From assembly GCA_024637145.1 (NCBI GenBank), contig JAGXFQ010000041.1:1-64000 (forward strand): a DNA stretch of 64,000 bases, given 5' to 3'. The DNA is from Desulfobulbaceae bacterium. GTDB taxonomy: Bacteria > Desulfobacterota > Desulfobulbia > Desulfobulbales > SURF-16. Below, piece by piece: positions 62,604 through 64,000 of this stretch (position 1 is its first letter; each line of letters begins with the position of its first letter). The notes beneath the pieces are model-generated. The model saw only the letters and a program-made list of their open reading frames with translations, did not search any database and had not been told where the DNA came from. A program made the translations under genes and the position numbers.

Positions 62604-63198
62604 GTCGCGTCTCCTTTGGTCTGGTTATTGTTGGTATGAGTTGGACCCGTGTTTGCTGCAGCCAGGGGCCTAATTTTTTCTGATTCAGTTGGTTATGGCC
62701 GCAAACACCTGGGAATATGAGTCCACTAAATGTCGATCAGCTGTCATCTTGAATAAAGGACCTCTTACCTATAATTTATGAAATAAGGGCGCTGATTGTC
62801 AAAACAAAATAATTCGATGGAGGTGGGCTCATCACCCGTAAATTTACTGTTTCCGGGCTGTTTCTGGCCGCCAGTGACCCTTAAGACCAAGGCCTTAGCA
62901 GCCGTGGAGCCCGGTTTATTGCTCCGGGTCCTGCCGGAATGTTGTCTGTTATGGTATCTGCCTGACCCCGGCAGGTTTTTTTGTCTTTTGAGATAAGGAG
63001 AGTGCCATGCGGTTCTCCTAAGCTTCATGGTTGCGGCTGCCAACGGATAAGGGCAGATAATGCCCGGTATGGCGTAGAAAACCTTTTGCCGAGCAAGGGC
63101 TTTCTTCAGTCAGGCGGACTATTCCAATCGCCGATCCTTGGTGGGCAGATTGACTCGTTTTCTGAGAGAAGGCATGACCACCTCTTGAGAGGTGATCT
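62604..63198. other. Long intergenic region with a terminator hairpin
   Basis: No gene is supported; open frames on both strands lack ribosome binding sites. It contains a rho-independent terminator (62932-62983), a small GGAGA/TCTCC hairpin at 62998-63019 and a CACCTC/GAGGTG hairpin near 63178-63193. I compared it by eye with common riboswitch cores and found no match. Confidence 0.5.
62932..62983 (+). terminator. Rho-independent terminator in the 62.6-63.2 kb gap
   Basis: CCTGCCGG pairs with CCGGCAGG around a loop of about 30 nt and is followed by seven T's. No rightward gene precedes it, so it may end a small RNA or a leader transcript. Confidence 0.65.
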
Positions 63199-63555
63199 TT
63201 AACAGCATTCTTCCATTATGAAATGCTCGCCATCCATAGTTACGAAATGAACCCCTGAGAGTTTCGGCAATCCGGCTATTTTCCACGCCTTATCTGGGTT
63301 TATGAATTGTTCATTCACACATCCCCTGGGTTGCTGAGTCTGCTTACACAGATAATTCAAGATGGGGAATGCATTGAATTTTTCGTAATATTCCCGCATA
63401 AATTTAAGAATCATCAACTGTTCCTCCGTTAAGGGTGGCATTCCCTCCCGGGCGGCCAGGGTCTGGGCCATTTCTGGATTCCACTCTGTGGAATCAGCGA
63501 GATAACCTTCGTCATCAAGAACGATGGTTTTTCCTGCACATTCAATTTCAGCCAT
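63199..63555 (-). CDS. DsrC/TusE-family protein without the canonical C-terminal cysteines
   Basis: The protein has 118 residues. The fold signature is clear: LDDEGYLADSTEWN near 13, LTEEQLMILKFMREYYEKF near 42 and AWKIAGLPKLSG near 90. In DsrC the two redox cysteines sit before KIAGLPK and in the final GC(V/I). Here these positions are W91 and V102. Instead the chain runs 16 residues further and ends in C117-C118; C70 and C79 are also present. DsrC relays sulfur from sulfite reduction and TusE from tRNA thiolation; this variant may relay sulfur by other cysteines or act as a regulator. GGGGAGGA precedes the ATG. Confidence 0.82.
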   Translation of the reverse strand: MAEIECAGKTIVLDDEGYLADSTEWNPEMAQTLAAREGMPPLTEEQLMILKFMREYYEKFNAFPILNYLCKQTQQPRGCVNEQFINPDKAWKIAGLPKLSGVHFVTMDGEHFIMEECC

Positions 63556-63731
63556 TGCGTCCTCCCCTCAGTAGAAATTTTAATAGTGTCCAGTAAGGGC
63601 GCCATCTGGACAGGAGAGCCCTGCAAGAGCAGGAGTATCTTTTTTTAGATTCTGTCGCCAGTGCCTCTTTTTTGACCTGGGAACGTCCTTATGGATATAT
63701 GATGAGATCTGCGGCGGGGGATGTCAAACAG

Positions 63732-63771
63732 ATTATTGATGCCGCCTCATGTCAGAGGCACCATCAATAAT
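63732..63771. repeat. Inverted repeat between DsrC-like and right-edge gene
   Basis: ATTATTGATG (63732-63741) is perfectly complementary to CATCAATAAT (63762-63771), with an inner CCTC/GAGG pairing. It lies downstream of the leftward gene that ends at 63815, where it could stabilise that mRNA end. No T-run. Confidence 0.6.
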
Positions 63772-63814
63772 GTTCAGAACAACGCCGGCATGACCAGGAA
63801 TCTCCTGGGGCCGG

Positions 63815-64000
63815 TTATTCCTGTTGTTTTCCGTGAAGAGAGGCCAGGAAGCGCTGGACAAGGGGCTGCAGCTTTTTGCGGGAGATTGCGGCATTGCCCT
63901 GCCGGTAGAAGCCCAGATATCCATCCCTGTTCACAATCGCCGTATTCCCTGGGTGGATAGAGAGCCGCAGGCCCTGTTGTTCCAGAAAGACCACCAGATG
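63815..64000 (-). CDS. Partial gene cut by the right window edge, unknown
   Basis: Sixty-one codons and a TAA (63817-63815) are visible. The C-terminal part reads GLRLSIHPGNTAIVNRDGYLGF near its start and ends with a basic helix (LVQRFLASLHGKQQE). I do not recognise it. Codon use suggests a real gene. Confidence 0.55.
   Translation of the reverse strand, partial: HLVVFLEQQGLRLSIHPGNTAIVNRDGYLGFYRQGNAAISRKKLQPLVQRFLASLHGKQQE

Noticed and set aside
62700-63060. Riboswitch (Moco, cyclic-di-GMP or fluoride type) in the 62.7-63.0 kb gap
   Set aside because: None of the conserved core strings of these classes could be found by eye, and no gene lies immediately downstream on the plus strand.

Overview
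The window comes from a GC-rich, anaerobic, Gram-negative bacterium. I read it as a sulfate- or sulfur-metabolising member of the former Deltaproteobacteria (Desulfobulbales-like). The basis is inference from gene content: a two-iron desulfoferrodoxin, a KorAB-type 2-oxoacid:ferredoxin oxidoreductase, a DsrC/TusE-like protein, a two-subunit pyruvate carboxylase, outer-membrane and LPS genes (TolC-family protein, KdsB, KdnA-like aminotransferase) and a probable selenoprotein. I found no rRNA, tRNA or CRISPR array.

Layout. 0-2.3 kb: cut start of an IS630-type transposase and a large unrecognised protein. 2.4-10.9 kb: recC-recB-recD operon with overlapping genes. 11.4-14.8 kb: pycA-pycB, closed by a perfect terminator. 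14.9-28.5 kb: housekeeping genes on both strands (darP, PPC-domain protein, Fe-alcohol dehydrogenase plus KdnA-like aminotransferase, rhodanese lipoprotein, rsmJ, kdsB, mdh, YvcK/CofD-like protein, prmA, queE/queD, DUF1015 protein, TrmN6-like methyltransferase). 28.6-30.0 kb: a 41-codon peptide gene with two in-frame UGA codons and a SECIS-like hairpin, followed by a radical SAM/SPASM enzyme. 30-36 kb: tripartite RND efflux operon. 36.2-40.8 kb: a secreted cysteine-motif protein and an operon of PLD-VTT fusion, HD-GYP-like protein and EEP hydrolase. 41.6-46.7 kb: dfx, a small protein, korA-korB, aldo/keto reductase and a PfpI/DJ-1 protein. 46.7-55.4 kb: a scarred accessory stretch with an IS3-type remnant, a broken 5'-nucleotidase, TauE/SafE permease, an intact 5'-nucleotidase-like protein, an SLC13 transporter, a DUF1566 protein, a wrecked copper-type P-ATPase, gap, and an apgM fragment just after gap. 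55.5-64 kb: TIGR03546/TIGR03545 pair, zinc-ribbon protein, cation:proton antiporter, a thiol-redox group (DsbB, DsbA-like, TlpA-like), small unknown proteins, a DsrC-like protein with displaced cysteines, and a partial gene at the right edge.

The most interesting locus is 28.70-30.03 kb. The small ORF ends Cys-X-X-UGA-X-X-UGA. A perfect hairpin with a GGUC loop starts right after its UAA stop, and a radical SAM/SPASM maturase follows. This looks like a selenocysteine-bearing, post-translationally modified peptide (RiPP) system. I recall a family pair called 'selenobiotic' in protein-family databases that may match, so the class may be named although its product and function are, to my knowledge, uncharacterised.

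Other points of note are an intergenic element present in three copies (about 2.0, 49.8 and 62.0 kb), a probable 8-amino-Kdo route for LPS, and several fresh-looking gene ruins in the 46.7-55.4 kb stretch.
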